Below are positions 25,768-34,320 of a DNA stretch of 64,000 bases, one piece after another (position 1 is the first letter of the stretch; every line of letters starts with the position of its first letter). Location of the stretch: positions 186,001 through 250,000 of the forward strand of contig JBDWAL010000055.1 of assembly GCA_039978895.1 (NCBI GenBank), given 5' to 3'. Both the position numbers and the translations under genes were made by a program. A model generated the notes under the pieces. It was not told the DNA's origin. It saw only the letters and a list, made by a program, of their open reading frames with translations, and did not search any database. This DNA comes from Aliishimia sp039978895. Lineage in GTDB: Bacteria > Pseudomonadota > Alphaproteobacteria > Rhodobacterales > Rhodobacteraceae.

Positions 25768-26307
25768 TCAAATACTAAGACCCATGACTGCTGTAACTCC
25801 CCATGTTACGCATCCTTTCGGTTCCGTATCATCGTAATCGCAAAATTCTACGTCATCGAACTGTTCTCGCTCAATATCTGACAATTCTACGCTAAAATCT
25901 GCTTCACCAAGAGGATCTATCCAAATAGGGGTTTCAGCAAATACCTCTTGCTCATCACCTTCCGCATTGTAGAGGCTAACAGAAATTTTTACCCATGTTG
26001 TCACGTGGTCAGATGTCTTGTTTTGAAGTGTGCCTTCCCAACTCACGCGGCGTCGATCGATTTCTGGTCCGGCGCGCCCCGTGGCATAATCGTTACCGTA
26101 AAGGCGTCTTTGAAACGTTGCCACGCATGTTGCTATTACGGCGTCATCGGCAAGAAGATCGCTGCTTGAGTAATCTATGCAGACCTCGACTCCCCTCAAG
26201 GTGCCTTGCCTCGTTGCGTCGTTGATTGTTCGCAGTAAAGGTTCAAAACCAATGGCCAAGGCGGCTATAATACATATCAACCCTACGATCAGATAGTTTT
26301 TCACCAA
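25768..26307 (-). CDS. Membrane-anchored protein of unknown function
   Basis: A 179-residue protein not recognised. An N-terminal helix (YLIVGLICIIAALAIGF) would anchor or export it. The remainder is acidic and beta-rich, with a stretch WEGTLQNKTSDHVTTWVKIS followed by VSLYNAEGDEQEVF that recalls FxLYD-type extracytoplasmic domains. Four cysteines (in EVCIDY, IATCVATF, EFCDYD and KGCVTW) could form two disulfides. G+C is lower than in flanking transporter genes. It lies between palindrome copies 2 and 3 on the minus strand. A domain kinship with the neighbouring orphan is possible but unproved. Confidence 0.6.
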   Translation of the reverse strand: MVKNYLIVGLICIIAALAIGFEPLLRTINDATRQGTLRGVEVCIDYSSSDLLADDAVIATCVATFQRRLYGNDYATGRAGPEIDRRRVSWEGTLQNKTSDHVTTWVKISVSLYNAEGDEQEVFAETPIWIDPLGEADFSVELSDIEREQFDDVEFCDYDDTEPKGCVTWGVTAVMGLSI

Positions 26308-26420
26308 CCTTACCTCAATCTACCTCATGTATTGGCTACACCTTTTAGCAAAGACATGAAATGTGAAGTTTGAGTGATGTGATTGTGTATTTAGCTATGT
26401 GCCACTGCGCCAAACGATGA

Positions 26421-26449
26421 ACTTAACACTATACCTCATTCTGTTAAAT
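26421..26449. repeat. TTAACACT palindrome, copy 3
   Basis: Left arm TTAACACT (26423-26430), right arm TCTGTTAA (26440-26447) with two mismatches and a nine-base spacer. The ends read ACTTAAC and GTTAAAT. In minus-strand orientation copies 2 and 3 share ATAGTGTTAAGT at the right end. Confidence 0.75.
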
Positions 26450-26517
26450 TTGGGGGTGGTTGACTACCAAAATCTTCCTAATGAAAACAATGATAGAGTT
26501 TCAGGGGACGTAGAGAA

Positions 26518-26547
26518 ATTTAACACTTCGCCCGACAAGTGTTAAGC
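26518..26547. repeat. TTAACACT palindrome, copy 4
   Basis: Nine-base arms TTAACACTT and AAGTGTTAA around an eight-base spacer; the ends read ATTTAAC and GTTAAGC. It lies about 120 bases downstream (minus-strand sense) of the binding-protein gene. Confidence 0.85.
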
Positions 26548-26576
26548 GCGAGATAGCTATCCTTCTGGCTTCAACC

Positions 26577-26603
26577 GGCAATGCACACTTCGTCTGCATT
26601 GCC
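26577..26603 (-). terminator. Stem-loop downstream of the peptide-binding protein gene
   Basis: Perfect nine-base arms GGCAATGCA and TGCATTGCC with a nine-base loop. Together with the neighbouring longer structure it probably protects or ends the binding-protein message. Confidence 0.5.
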
Positions 26604-26605
26604 GA

Positions 26606-26652
26606 CCTTGGCCCAGAAACAGGGGCACTGGGTGCCTGCTGCCGGGCCAAGG
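26606..26652 (-). terminator. Long G+C-rich stem-loop after the peptide-binding protein stop
   Basis: Outer arms CCTTGGCCC and GGGCCAAGG are perfect, and an inner GGCAC/GTGCC stem sits between them. It starts about twelve bases after the gene stop. Structures here commonly raise binding-protein expression relative to downstream permeases. Confidence 0.55.
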
Positions 26653-26663
26653 GGCTTGTTGGA

Positions 26664-28226
26664 TCAGTTCATGGTTACCCAGCGCAACATGAAGAAGTTG
26701 TCGGGGCGTTGGGTCATGGACACGTTGCTGCGTACACCCCAGACGAGGGGTTGGACGTAGAGCGGGACGTAGGCGACCTCATCTTGTAGGATTTTGGTCG
26801 TTTCATCGAGCATCATCTGGCGTTTGCCATCGTCGATCTCGGATTGGATCATGGGCAGGAGTTCATCAACGCGGGCGTTGGAGAAGCCTCCGAAATTCCA
26901 AGAGCCGAGCTTCTTTTCGGCGTTAGGCGTCGAGGCCAAGAAACGGACCGGGTGTTCGGCGTCAAACGTACCCGGAGACCAGCCCAGCAAGTACATATCG
27001 TAATTATCAGCGCGCAGTTCGGGCCAGTAGTTTTGCACCGGCATCGCGTCGAGGGTTGCCGTAATCCCAACTTGGGCCAACATGCCTGTCACCGCTTGGC
27101 AGACAGATTCATCATTCAAGTAGCGATCATTGGGGCATTTCAGGCCAAACGAGAAGCCATCCGCAAAGCCTGCGTCCGCAAGCAAGGACTTCGCCTTGTC
27201 CACATCAAATGCGGGGCGTGCGGCAAGGGCTGTCGAGTAGCCACGCATGGCCGGAGAGACCAATTGGGACACCTCAGCCGCATTCCCGCGCATAATCGTT
27301 TGCAAGATGGCAGGGACGTTAATCGCATGGGCGACCGCTTGGCGCACACGCACATCTGCGAACGGGTTGGTCGTTGTTTCCGCCGAGTACTTCAGAGCGT
27401 CCGCTTCATGGGGGAAGCCAAGCATAATAACGCGCGCTTCAATGCCTTGGATCACATCAACGTCGGGGTTTTGTTGCAAACGCGCGGCGTCTTGGATCGG
27501 AACTGGATTGATGAAATCAACATCGCCAGACAGCAACGCGGCAACCGCCGTGGCCGGGTTTTGGATCGGGGTCAGGGTTGCCTTTGTGATATTGTGCTCA
27601 ACCTCGCCCCACCAAGTGGCGTTGGGTTCCAGAACCGTGGTCAGGCCGGGCTGGCGCTCAGTGACGCGAAACGCGCCCGTGCCATTGGCGTTCAAGGTGG
27701 CGAAGTTGCCATTTTCTTTATCGGGGCGGGCGGAATTATTCGCCTCGGCCCAGTCGCTATCCATGATCATCCAGTTGGCGATGCTATCTGGGAAGATCGG
27801 GTTGGGCGCAGATGTCAGGATATCAACCGTGAACTCATCCACCACTTTGACATCCGAGACTGGGGCAAACCAGCTGCGCACATCCGCGGCCTCATCCGAG
27901 GCGCGTTGGTAGGAGAACAGCACATCATCCGCGTTAAACGCGCTTCCATCTTGGAACGTCACGCCCTGACGCAACGTGAAGCGCCAACCTTCGCCATCGC
28001 CAATCGCTTCCCATGATGTCGCCAGAGCAGGCTCAATCGCCATATCTTTGCCGCGCCGCACAAGGCCTTCATAGACATTGTTCAGAAACCCAAGAACCGG
28101 TGCGGAGCTCACCGCGTGTGGGTCCATAGTGGACGGGTCTGTGGTACTCGCCCAAGTGAATTCTCTGGCTTGAGCGCCCGTTGCAATCCCAAGCGCAAGC
28201 GCGCTGGTTAGTGTGAAACGAAGCAT
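26664..28226 (-). CDS. Peptide/nickel-type ABC transporter substrate-binding protein (family 5)
   Basis: A 520-residue periplasmic binding protein of the DppA/OppA class. The signal peptide is MLRFTLTSALALGIATGAQA. Mature sequence includes FTWASTTDPSTMDPHAVSS, WRFTLRQGVTFQDGSAFNADD and the ligand-domain CPNDRYLNDESVCQAVTGML. It should feed the DppBCDF-type genes on the same strand, but about 3 kb with an opposite-strand gene and orphan genes intervene. A second related binding protein lies at 36.2-37.8 kb. The natural ligand (peptide, glutathione-like or other) is not evident. Confidence 0.92.
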   Translation of the reverse strand: MLRFTLTSALALGIATGAQAREFTWASTTDPSTMDPHAVSSAPVLGFLNNVYEGLVRRGKDMAIEPALATSWEAIGDGEGWRFTLRQGVTFQDGSAFNADDVLFSYQRASDEAADVRSWFAPVSDVKVVDEFTVDILTSAPNPIFPDSIANWMIMDSDWAEANNSARPDKENGNFATLNANGTGAFRVTERQPGLTTVLEPNATWWGEVEHNITKATLTPIQNPATAVAALLSGDVDFINPVPIQDAARLQQNPDVDVIQGIEARVIMLGFPHEADALKYSAETTTNPFADVRVRQAVAHAINVPAILQTIMRGNAAEVSQLVSPAMRGYSTALAARPAFDVDKAKSLLADAGFADGFSFGLKCPNDRYLNDESVCQAVTGMLAQVGITATLDAMPVQNYWPELRADNYDMYLLGWSPGTFDAEHPVRFLASTPNAEKKLGSWNFGGFSNARVDELLPMIQSEIDDGKRQMMLDETTKILQDEVAYVPLYVQPLVWGVRSNVSMTQRPDNFFMLRWVTMN

Positions 28227-28339
28227 ATGTTATCTTCCCCTGTGTCTTGGCGCAGGCAATGCGCATCATTTGCAATCAAAATGATTGTCCCTAAGGATAG
28301 ACGTAACCCGTTATTCCAATTTGGCAAAGGAGTTCCTGC

Positions 28340-29614
28340 ATGTCGCTCAAGGATCAATATGATAACATTGTTGGAACCAATTCGACCGCGGCCTTGGCAG
28401 AATACATATCTGGGATCGATCTGTTTTTAAGCGGATCCTATGGGGCCGTTCAAGCGTTTGAGCGGGCCGTCACCCATGATGGTGGTTTTGCGTTAGGGCA
28501 TGTGGGGCTCGCACGTGCGCGGCAAATGAGCATGGATATGGCCGGGGCCAAGGCCGCACTGGCGCAAGCCGTTACCCTCAGGGATGGGTTAAGCGCGCGC
28601 GAACAAAGCCACATTGCCTGTTTTGAGGCGCTATTTGACGGGCGCGCTGGGCCATGCCGGGCCATGGTCGAAGAACACGTGCAAACATGGCCGCGTGACG
28701 CAATGGCGGCGCAGCTTTGTGCTGGTGTCTTCAGTTTGATCGGCTTTTCCGGGGAAATCGGGCGTGAAGACGCGCTGTTGGCCTATACCACGCAGCTTTC
28801 ACCGCATTACGGCGAGGACTGGTGGATGATGTCGATGCACGCCATGGCCATGTGTGAAACAGGGCAAGCGGCGGCTTCGGAGGCCTTGATGGACAAAGCG
28901 CTTGCCTTGAACAATGCAAATGCGCACGGGGCGCATTTCAAGGCACATGCGATGTATGAAAGCGGCCAAACAGAGGCCGGGCGGGCGTATCTGTCGGAGT
29001 GGGTTGCGTGGTATGACCCTCGGGCGGTGCTGCACAGTCATTTGCGCTGGCACGAAGCGCTTTGGGCGCTGCATGCGGGCGATATGGCGACCATGTGGGA
29101 GCGTGTTGATAGCGGTGTTGGTCCAGATGCGTCGCTGGGGATGCCGCTTAATATTCTGACAGACACAGCCGCGATCTTGTACCGCGCAGAGCTTGCGGGT
29201 GAAGCCGTGCCCACGTCGCGCTGGGCCGATCTAAGCGCCTATGCCACCAAGTGTTTTCCAGAACCGGGGCAAAGCTTTGCCGACATGCACGCCGCACTTG
29301 CGCATGCGATGGCCGGGGACGGGGATCGGTTGGCAAAAATCGCGGAAACATCGCGAGGATTTGCGGCGGATTTGGTGCGCCCCGTTGCCAAAGCATGGGG
29401 GGCAATTGCGCGCCAAGACTGGTCGGGGGCCGTCGCGGAGTTGGGGCCAATATTGCCTGTGAACCAACGTTTTGGCGGCAGTCGGGCGCAACGTGATCTG
29501 TTGGAATTCGCCTATGTGAACGCGCAAATGCGGTTGGGGCAAGGCGAGGAGGCGCGCCGCTTATTGGCCAAGCGGCGGCCTATATTCGGGGACAGGGTGC
29601 CCGTCGCGGGCTAG
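28340..29614 (+). CDS. Tetratricopeptide repeat protein, TTC38-like
   Basis: A 424-residue soluble protein of helical repeats. The start DQYDNIVGTNSTAALAEYISGIDLFLSGSYG and repeats such as ALGHVGLARARQMSMDMAGAKAALAQAV, HYGEDWWMMSMHAMAMCETGQ and NANAHGAHFKAHAMYESGQTEAGRAYLSEWV (given here as separate motifs) identify the family resembling tetratricopeptide protein 38. The function of this family in bacteria is not known. A GGAG-type site precedes the ATG at 28340. The stop lies seven bases from the convergent TRAP permease stop, so the two transcripts must overlap. Confidence 0.8.
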   Translation: MSLKDQYDNIVGTNSTAALAEYISGIDLFLSGSYGAVQAFERAVTHDGGFALGHVGLARARQMSMDMAGAKAALAQAVTLRDGLSAREQSHIACFEALFDGRAGPCRAMVEEHVQTWPRDAMAAQLCAGVFSLIGFSGEIGREDALLAYTTQLSPHYGEDWWMMSMHAMAMCETGQAAASEALMDKALALNNANAHGAHFKAHAMYESGQTEAGRAYLSEWVAWYDPRAVLHSHLRWHEALWALHAGDMATMWERVDSGVGPDASLGMPLNILTDTAAILYRAELAGEAVPTSRWADLSAYATKCFPEPGQSFADMHAALAHAMAGDGDRLAKIAETSRGFAADLVRPVAKAWGAIARQDWSGAVAELGPILPVNQRFGGSRAQRDLLEFAYVNAQMRLGQGEEARRLLAKRRPIFGDRVPVAG

Positions 29615-29621
29615 ATCGCTT

Positions 29622-31796
29622 TCATGCGGTTTGCAGGGCGGCGCGGCGGCTGCGTGAAGACAGCACAACCACTGCGATCACACACACCGCGCCCGCGATA
29701 TTGGGCACCCATGCCAGCGGCCAATAAGCCCCAATTGCGCCCAAGATCAACAGCGGGACCGTGACAAGGCCAATGGGGCCTTCTGCGTACCATTGGATCA
29801 ACGCATTTGTGGCGTAAATTCCAAAGAGCGCGAAGAAGCCGATCTGAAGAACCTCGACGAACTCCCCCGAAATCAGGGGCGTATAGGCGAACAACAAGGG
29901 CACAATGTAGAGACCCTTGGCGATCTTCCAGCTTTCAAACCCTGTGGCCATCGGGCGTGATCCGGCAATCCCAGCAGCCGTGAACGCAGCAAGGCAAACC
30001 GGGGGCGTGACATTGGAATCTTGGCTGAGCCAAAAGATGATCAGGTGCGCGGTCAGCAAAAAGGTCGTTTGCAGTGCGGGATCAACAAGAACAGGGCGGA
30101 TTGTGACAGCGATTTCGAAGGGGATATTGCGCACCAATTCCCAAGCTTCCGGCTTGGTCATACCACTTGTGACCTGCGCCGTGAGCGGGTGATCGACCAA
30201 GAAGAACAGCCCGGACTTTGCAGGATCAGCAATGCCATTGATCAGCTGTTCGACAATCAATCCATCCGCCATCAAACCCGCCAAAGCAGGGGCCGTGAGG
30301 ATCGCGAGGATAATATACGCCGCCGTCACAGGCAGGCCCATTCCCAAAACCAAAGAGGCCAGCGCGATCAAGGCAATGGCCAAAACCAATGAGCCTTGAG
30401 ACCACTGGGCGATCATCAGCGAAAAGCTATTGCCCACGCCGCTGGTGACAATCGCATTGTTCATAATACCAATCGCCGTCAGCAAAATCGCGGTCATGAT
30501 CGCAGAACGTATCCCACTGGTGAACGCTTGAGCGATCCGGGCAGGGCCCATATTGACCGGCTTAAACGCGCCATCTTTGCCGAAATAAGCAATCGCGCTG
30601 GTCATCCATGAGGTCGCGATCAACGTGGCGATTGCCCAACACGCAGCAAAGGACGGGGTCACGCCGGACAAAAGCAGCCAGATCATCACAGTGAGGGGGA
30701 TGATGAAAACCAAGCCGCCAGAGAGCATCTTGGCGCGATCCACGGTCAGATCGATATCTGTGCCCGCGTCGTATTTCATCGCCTCAATGCGCACAATGAA
30801 GGCAACCGACAGGAAATAAAGCAGGGCAGGTACAACCGAAACGGCGACAATTGTGCCGTAGGGAATGGATGTGTAGCTGGCCATCACAAATGCGCCCGCA
30901 CCCATGATGGGGGGCATAAGTTGCCCGCCTGTGGAGGCTGCAGCCTCTACTCCGGCGGCGAATTGTGGGCGAAAGCCGTTGGACTTCATCAAGGGGATCG
31001 TGATGACGCCTGTGGAGGCTGTGTTGGCAATCGCGGATCCCGATATTGTGCCAGTCAGGGCCGAAGACAGCACCGCCACGAATGCCGCGCCGCCTTTGAC
31101 GCGACCTGCGACAATCTTTGAGGCCTCGATGACGAAATTGCTTGCGCCAGAGACGACAAGGAAACCGCCGAAAATCATGAACAGGGTGATGTTGGTCACG
31201 GAGATATTGGCGAGGATGCCGAACATGCCTTCATCGTTGTAAAGGGTTCTAAAGAGCACATCATCAAGGGGAAGGCTTGCGGAGCGGAACACGCCGGGCA
31301 GCATCGTGCCAAGGAACAAAATATAGCTTAGTGACATCATAATCAGGATCGGGATCACCCAGCCCGAGACGCGGCGTGACAAGTCGATGCATGCAAATAT
31401 CAGCAGCAAACCCGCAGCCCAGTCGAGAAACGTAAACTGCCAGCCAAGACCTGTAACCGCCAGAGACCGTTCATATAATCCCGCTTCCGCCCATGCGATC
31501 CAAAGGGCCGCAGCCGCGACAAGCAAGCCGTAAGCGATATCGAACATCCATGCCCATGTTGTGTCAGCATGTTTGCCCCACGGGCTGAGCGTAACAGAGG
31601 CAAGAAAGGCGAAACCCGCAAAATGGATCGCGTTTTGCCACAAGCCCGGTTCATTCAGGTAGACGTTCGTTGCGACGTGCCAGAGCGCAAAAAACAGCGC
31701 GAAAATCAAGATGATCTGTCGTGCGCCAAAGCCCGCTTGGGGCATATCCAAAAGTGTCTCACGTGGCTGTGTTGCAGCTGGTGTAAGCTGTGTCAT
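29622..31796 (-). CDS. TRAP transporter permease, 4TM/12TM fusion
   Basis: A 724-residue membrane protein that fuses the small and large TRAP permease subunits, the form used with TAXI-family binding proteins. Features are the N-terminal helices including FGARQIILIFALFFALWHVATN, the DctM-like core with SGSAIANTASTGVITIPLMK and EAAASTGGQLMPPIMGAGAF, and LVLGMGLPVTAAYI. The system would import a carboxylate using a sodium or proton gradient. The binding-protein gene lies immediately upstream (64-base gap) and a sensor/regulator pair follows farther upstream, all on the minus strand. Confidence 0.93.
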   Translation of the reverse strand: MTQLTPAATQPRETLLDMPQAGFGARQIILIFALFFALWHVATNVYLNEPGLWQNAIHFAGFAFLASVTLSPWGKHADTTWAWMFDIAYGLLVAAAALWIAWAEAGLYERSLAVTGLGWQFTFLDWAAGLLLIFACIDLSRRVSGWVIPILIMMSLSYILFLGTMLPGVFRSASLPLDDVLFRTLYNDEGMFGILANISVTNITLFMIFGGFLVVSGASNFVIEASKIVAGRVKGGAAFVAVLSSALTGTISGSAIANTASTGVITIPLMKSNGFRPQFAAGVEAAASTGGQLMPPIMGAGAFVMASYTSIPYGTIVAVSVVPALLYFLSVAFIVRIEAMKYDAGTDIDLTVDRAKMLSGGLVFIIPLTVMIWLLLSGVTPSFAACWAIATLIATSWMTSAIAYFGKDGAFKPVNMGPARIAQAFTSGIRSAIMTAILLTAIGIMNNAIVTSGVGNSFSLMIAQWSQGSLVLAIALIALASLVLGMGLPVTAAYIILAILTAPALAGLMADGLIVEQLINGIADPAKSGLFFLVDHPLTAQVTSGMTKPEAWELVRNIPFEIAVTIRPVLVDPALQTTFLLTAHLIIFWLSQDSNVTPPVCLAAFTAAGIAGSRPMATGFESWKIAKGLYIVPLLFAYTPLISGEFVEVLQIGFFALFGIYATNALIQWYAEGPIGLVTVPLLILGAIGAYWPLAWVPNIAGAVCVIAVVVLSSRSRRAALQTA

Positions 31797-31859
31797 GTCG
31801 TCTTCCCCCCTAAGCCGTAAGAGGGGGCGCCAAGGTGACGCCCGCCTCAGATCGTGGTG

Positions 31860-32855
31860 TTATTTCGCAATCAAATGCGCGGGGATATCCAAACCCTGTT
31901 CGGTGTAATATTTCGCCGCACCCGGGTGGAGAGGGGCTGGCAAGCCAGCCATCGCGTTTTCAATCGCCATGGCTTTGGTGGCCGGGTGGATCGCTTGCAG
32001 GAAAGGCAAGTTTTCATACATCGTTTTGGTCAGCAAATAGACATGATCGGCATCCACGCTGGCATTCACAGCCAGAAAGTTTGGTTGCGCAATCGTGGTG
32101 ACGTCTTTGTCTTGGCCGGGATATGTGCCCGCTGAAATTGTGTAAGGAACCCACAAGTTGCGGCCCCCGTCCATTGCGGCGGCTTGCTCGGCTGTCACAT
32201 CAAGGATCGTGAACTTCCCTTCATTGGAGGCCATCAACTTGGTAATCGCGCCAGTTGGGGGGCCAGACGGGATACCCGCCGCGACCGCTTGACCGTTCGC
32301 CATGGCATCCGTTGTCGGGCCGTACCCTGCGGACACCAGCGTGAAGTCTTTTTCGACATCCAAGCCAAGACCCGCCAGCAGAACCGAGTTGGAGCCAATC
32401 GTGCCTGAGTTTTGCTTGCCCATGCCAACAGTCATGCCCTTAAGCGCAGTCAAATCTTCGACCGTGCCAGTTGTGGCTTTGTCAGCAGGAACTACGAATT
32501 GTTCGACGTTTTGCCAGAGCATCGTGACAGAGCGCAAATTGGCTTGTGGTTCGCTGATCGGGCCTGTGCCTGTGATCGCATAAGAGCCGAACAGACCTTG
32601 CAAAATGGCGAAATCAGCAGTGCCTGCGGACAAAGCCTGCACATTTGCACCCGAACCTGCAGAGTTCACAGCGGTCAGTGAGAACTTCTGTTTGGGCAGC
32701 AATTTGATCTTGGACAAAGTTGAGATCGCAGTGCCAACCGGGTGATATGTGCCGCCCGTGGAGGCCGTGTTCAAGACGTAATCGGTGCTTTGTGCAAAGG
32801 CCGAGCCAGAGGCAATAAGGCTTGCAGTGAGGGTAAGTGCTTTTAACATTTTCAT
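31860..32855 (-). CDS. TAXI family TRAP transporter solute-binding protein
   Basis: A 331-residue periplasmic protein with signal peptide LKALTLTASLIASGSAFA. The mature N-terminus YVLNTASTGGTYHPVGTAIS and AVNSAGSGANVQALSAGTADFAILQ are TAXI hallmarks, with GMGKQNSGTIGSNSVLLAGL in the second lobe. It would deliver a small carboxylate such as glutamate or a dicarboxylate to the fused permease. A strong GGGAGGA site precedes the ATG. The ligand is not predictable with certainty. Confidence 0.93.
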   Translation of the reverse strand: MKMLKALTLTASLIASGSAFAQSTDYVLNTASTGGTYHPVGTAISTLSKIKLLPKQKFSLTAVNSAGSGANVQALSAGTADFAILQGLFGSYAITGTGPISEPQANLRSVTMLWQNVEQFVVPADKATTGTVEDLTALKGMTVGMGKQNSGTIGSNSVLLAGLGLDVEKDFTLVSAGYGPTTDAMANGQAVAAGIPSGPPTGAITKLMASNEGKFTILDVTAEQAAAMDGGRNLWVPYTISAGTYPGQDKDVTTIAQPNFLAVNASVDADHVYLLTKTMYENLPFLQAIHPATKAMAIENAMAGLPAPLHPGAAKYYTEQGLDIPAHLIAK

Positions 32856-32976
32856 AAGAGATCCTCCCAGAATCTAGTGCCGAGGAACGGCGTGGGAGGT
32901 TAATGCGAGACGAACACGCGCGGCGGTATGAAGGAAAATGCAGGCCGCGCAAGAATGTGCCTGCGGATTTTCGCAG

Positions 32977-34320
32977 TCAGACGGATCGGCGCAGCAAAGC
33001 GTCTTTATCAAGGCCGAGTTTGACCACCTTCTCGTTGAGTGTGCGCCGCCCAATGCCCAACGTGGCAGCCACGTCGTCCATGCGCCCCTCATCATCCTGA
33101 ATGGCGCGGCTGATCAGTTCGCGTTCAAACGCGGCGACCGCTTCGCGTAGCGTTGTGGGGAAGGATTGCGGAGATGGTTGGCGCGCTATTGCCAGACGGA
33201 TCGACCCACCGCCGCGTTGTTCGGCGAGGACACGGCGTTCAGCCACGTTTTGCAACTCGCGGACATTTCCGGGCCATTCATAAGCCATCAAAGCCGCGAT
33301 ATCGTCATTGGTGAGTTTCGGGGTCGGCAGGTCATAAACATGGGCAAGGCGCTGCATGTAATGACGCGCCAGCAACAAGACATCCTCGCCGCGATCTGCA
33401 AGGCTTGGCAGTTCGATCACAAGCGTGTTCAGGCGAAACAACAAATCCTCGCGGAAGCTTTTATCGCGCACCATTTGTTCGATCTGATCTGTCGCGGCAC
33501 TGATGACACGCAGGGAAACGGATTGTATTTGAACCTCGCCAATGCGTTGATATGTCTTGGTTTCTATGGAACGCAAGATTTTGGCTTGGGTTTCTGGCGG
33601 CATCGAGCCGAGTTCATCCAAAAACAACGTGCCGCCATCCGCTTGGGCCATCAAGCCATGGGGGTTTTCGACCGTTCCAAAGACAGTTTCTTCAAAACGC
33701 TCAGGCGGGATCGCAGCGCAATTGACGGGAATAAACGGGGCCGTCGCAGAGGTGCCAAGATCATGCAACGCGCGCGCCACCAGTTCCTTTCCCGTGCCGG
33801 TCTGGCCAAGAATAAGGACATTGGCGTTGCTAACCGCAAAGTCGAAAATCAGGTCCCGCACCGCTGAAATCTGGTCGCTTTGGCCAATTAAAATGCGTTC
33901 TAGATCGGTCAATTCGGCCAAGCGGTCACGCAGTAAAATGGTGCTATCTTCGAGACGTTTCATGCGGATCGCATTTCGGAGGATGACCAAAAGGCGGCGC
34001 GGATCGAAGGGTTTTTCGACAAAGCTGTACGCGCCATTTTGCAACGCGTTCACAGCCATTGGGATGTCGCCATGGGCTGAGATCAGAATAACCGGGACAC
34101 GGCTGATTTCATGGGCTTTTATCTGAAATTCTAGCCCGTCCATTTCGGGCATGCGCACATCGCTGAGGATGACATCCGGGGCGGCTGATTGGATGGCGTT
34201 CAGGCCGTCTTGGGCGCTTTTCACGACCGTGGCGTCATAGCCCGCGCTTTCGAGAAGATGCGCAAGCGAGACCCGCATTTCGCGGTCATCATCGATCACT
34301 AGGACGCGGGCGAGAGTCAT
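32977..34320 (-). CDS. NtrC-family response regulator (DctD-like) without GAFTGA loop
   Basis: A 447-residue regulator. The receiver domain has DDD (10-12), phosphoacceptor D54 in LSDVRMPEMDG and K103 in VEKPF. The AAA+ domain has Walker A GQTGTGKE (172-179) and ADGGTLFLDE as Walker B. The FIS-type helix-turn-helix is MDDVAATLGIGRRTLNEKV at the end. Between FG (214-215) and ADGGTLFLDE only a dozen residues (TVENPHGLMAQ) occur; the sigma-54 contact loop GAFTGA is absent. It is preceded by a sensor kinase gene with a four-base overlap, and together they probably control the adjacent TRAP genes. Confidence 0.9.
   Translation of the reverse strand: MTLARVLVIDDDREMRVSLAHLLESAGYDATVVKSAQDGLNAIQSAAPDVILSDVRMPEMDGLEFQIKAHEISRVPVILISAHGDIPMAVNALQNGAYSFVEKPFDPRRLLVILRNAIRMKRLEDSTILLRDRLAELTDLERILIGQSDQISAVRDLIFDFAVSNANVLILGQTGTGKELVARALHDLGTSATAPFIPVNCAAIPPERFEETVFGTVENPHGLMAQADGGTLFLDELGSMPPETQAKILRSIETKTYQRIGEVQIQSVSLRVISAATDQIEQMVRDKSFREDLLFRLNTLVIELPSLADRGEDVLLLARHYMQRLAHVYDLPTPKLTNDDIAALMAYEWPGNVRELQNVAERRVLAEQRGGGSIRLAIARQPSPQSFPTTLREAVAAFERELISRAIQDDEGRMDDVAATLGIGRRTLNEKVVKLGLDKDALLRRSV

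Noticed and set aside
25014..26547. A true integron cassette array
   Set aside because: The end motifs fit, but the sites are too short for canonical attC, no integrase is present in the window, and one copy pair encloses no gene. Kept only as a hypothesis in the findings.
26844..28016. A 390-codon open frame on the plus strand opposite the peptide-binding protein gene
   Set aside because: It is exactly antisense to a well-supported gene, shows no domain, and arises from codon bias. A similar 393-codon antisense frame (36508-37689) occurs opposite the paralogous gene, as expected from shared composition.
32941..32965. A sigma-54-like promoter (minus-strand AGGCAC...CTTGC) upstream of the TAXI gene
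   Set aside because: The GG to GC spacing is nine bases where ten is required, and the adjacent activator lacks the GAFTGA loop needed for sigma-54.
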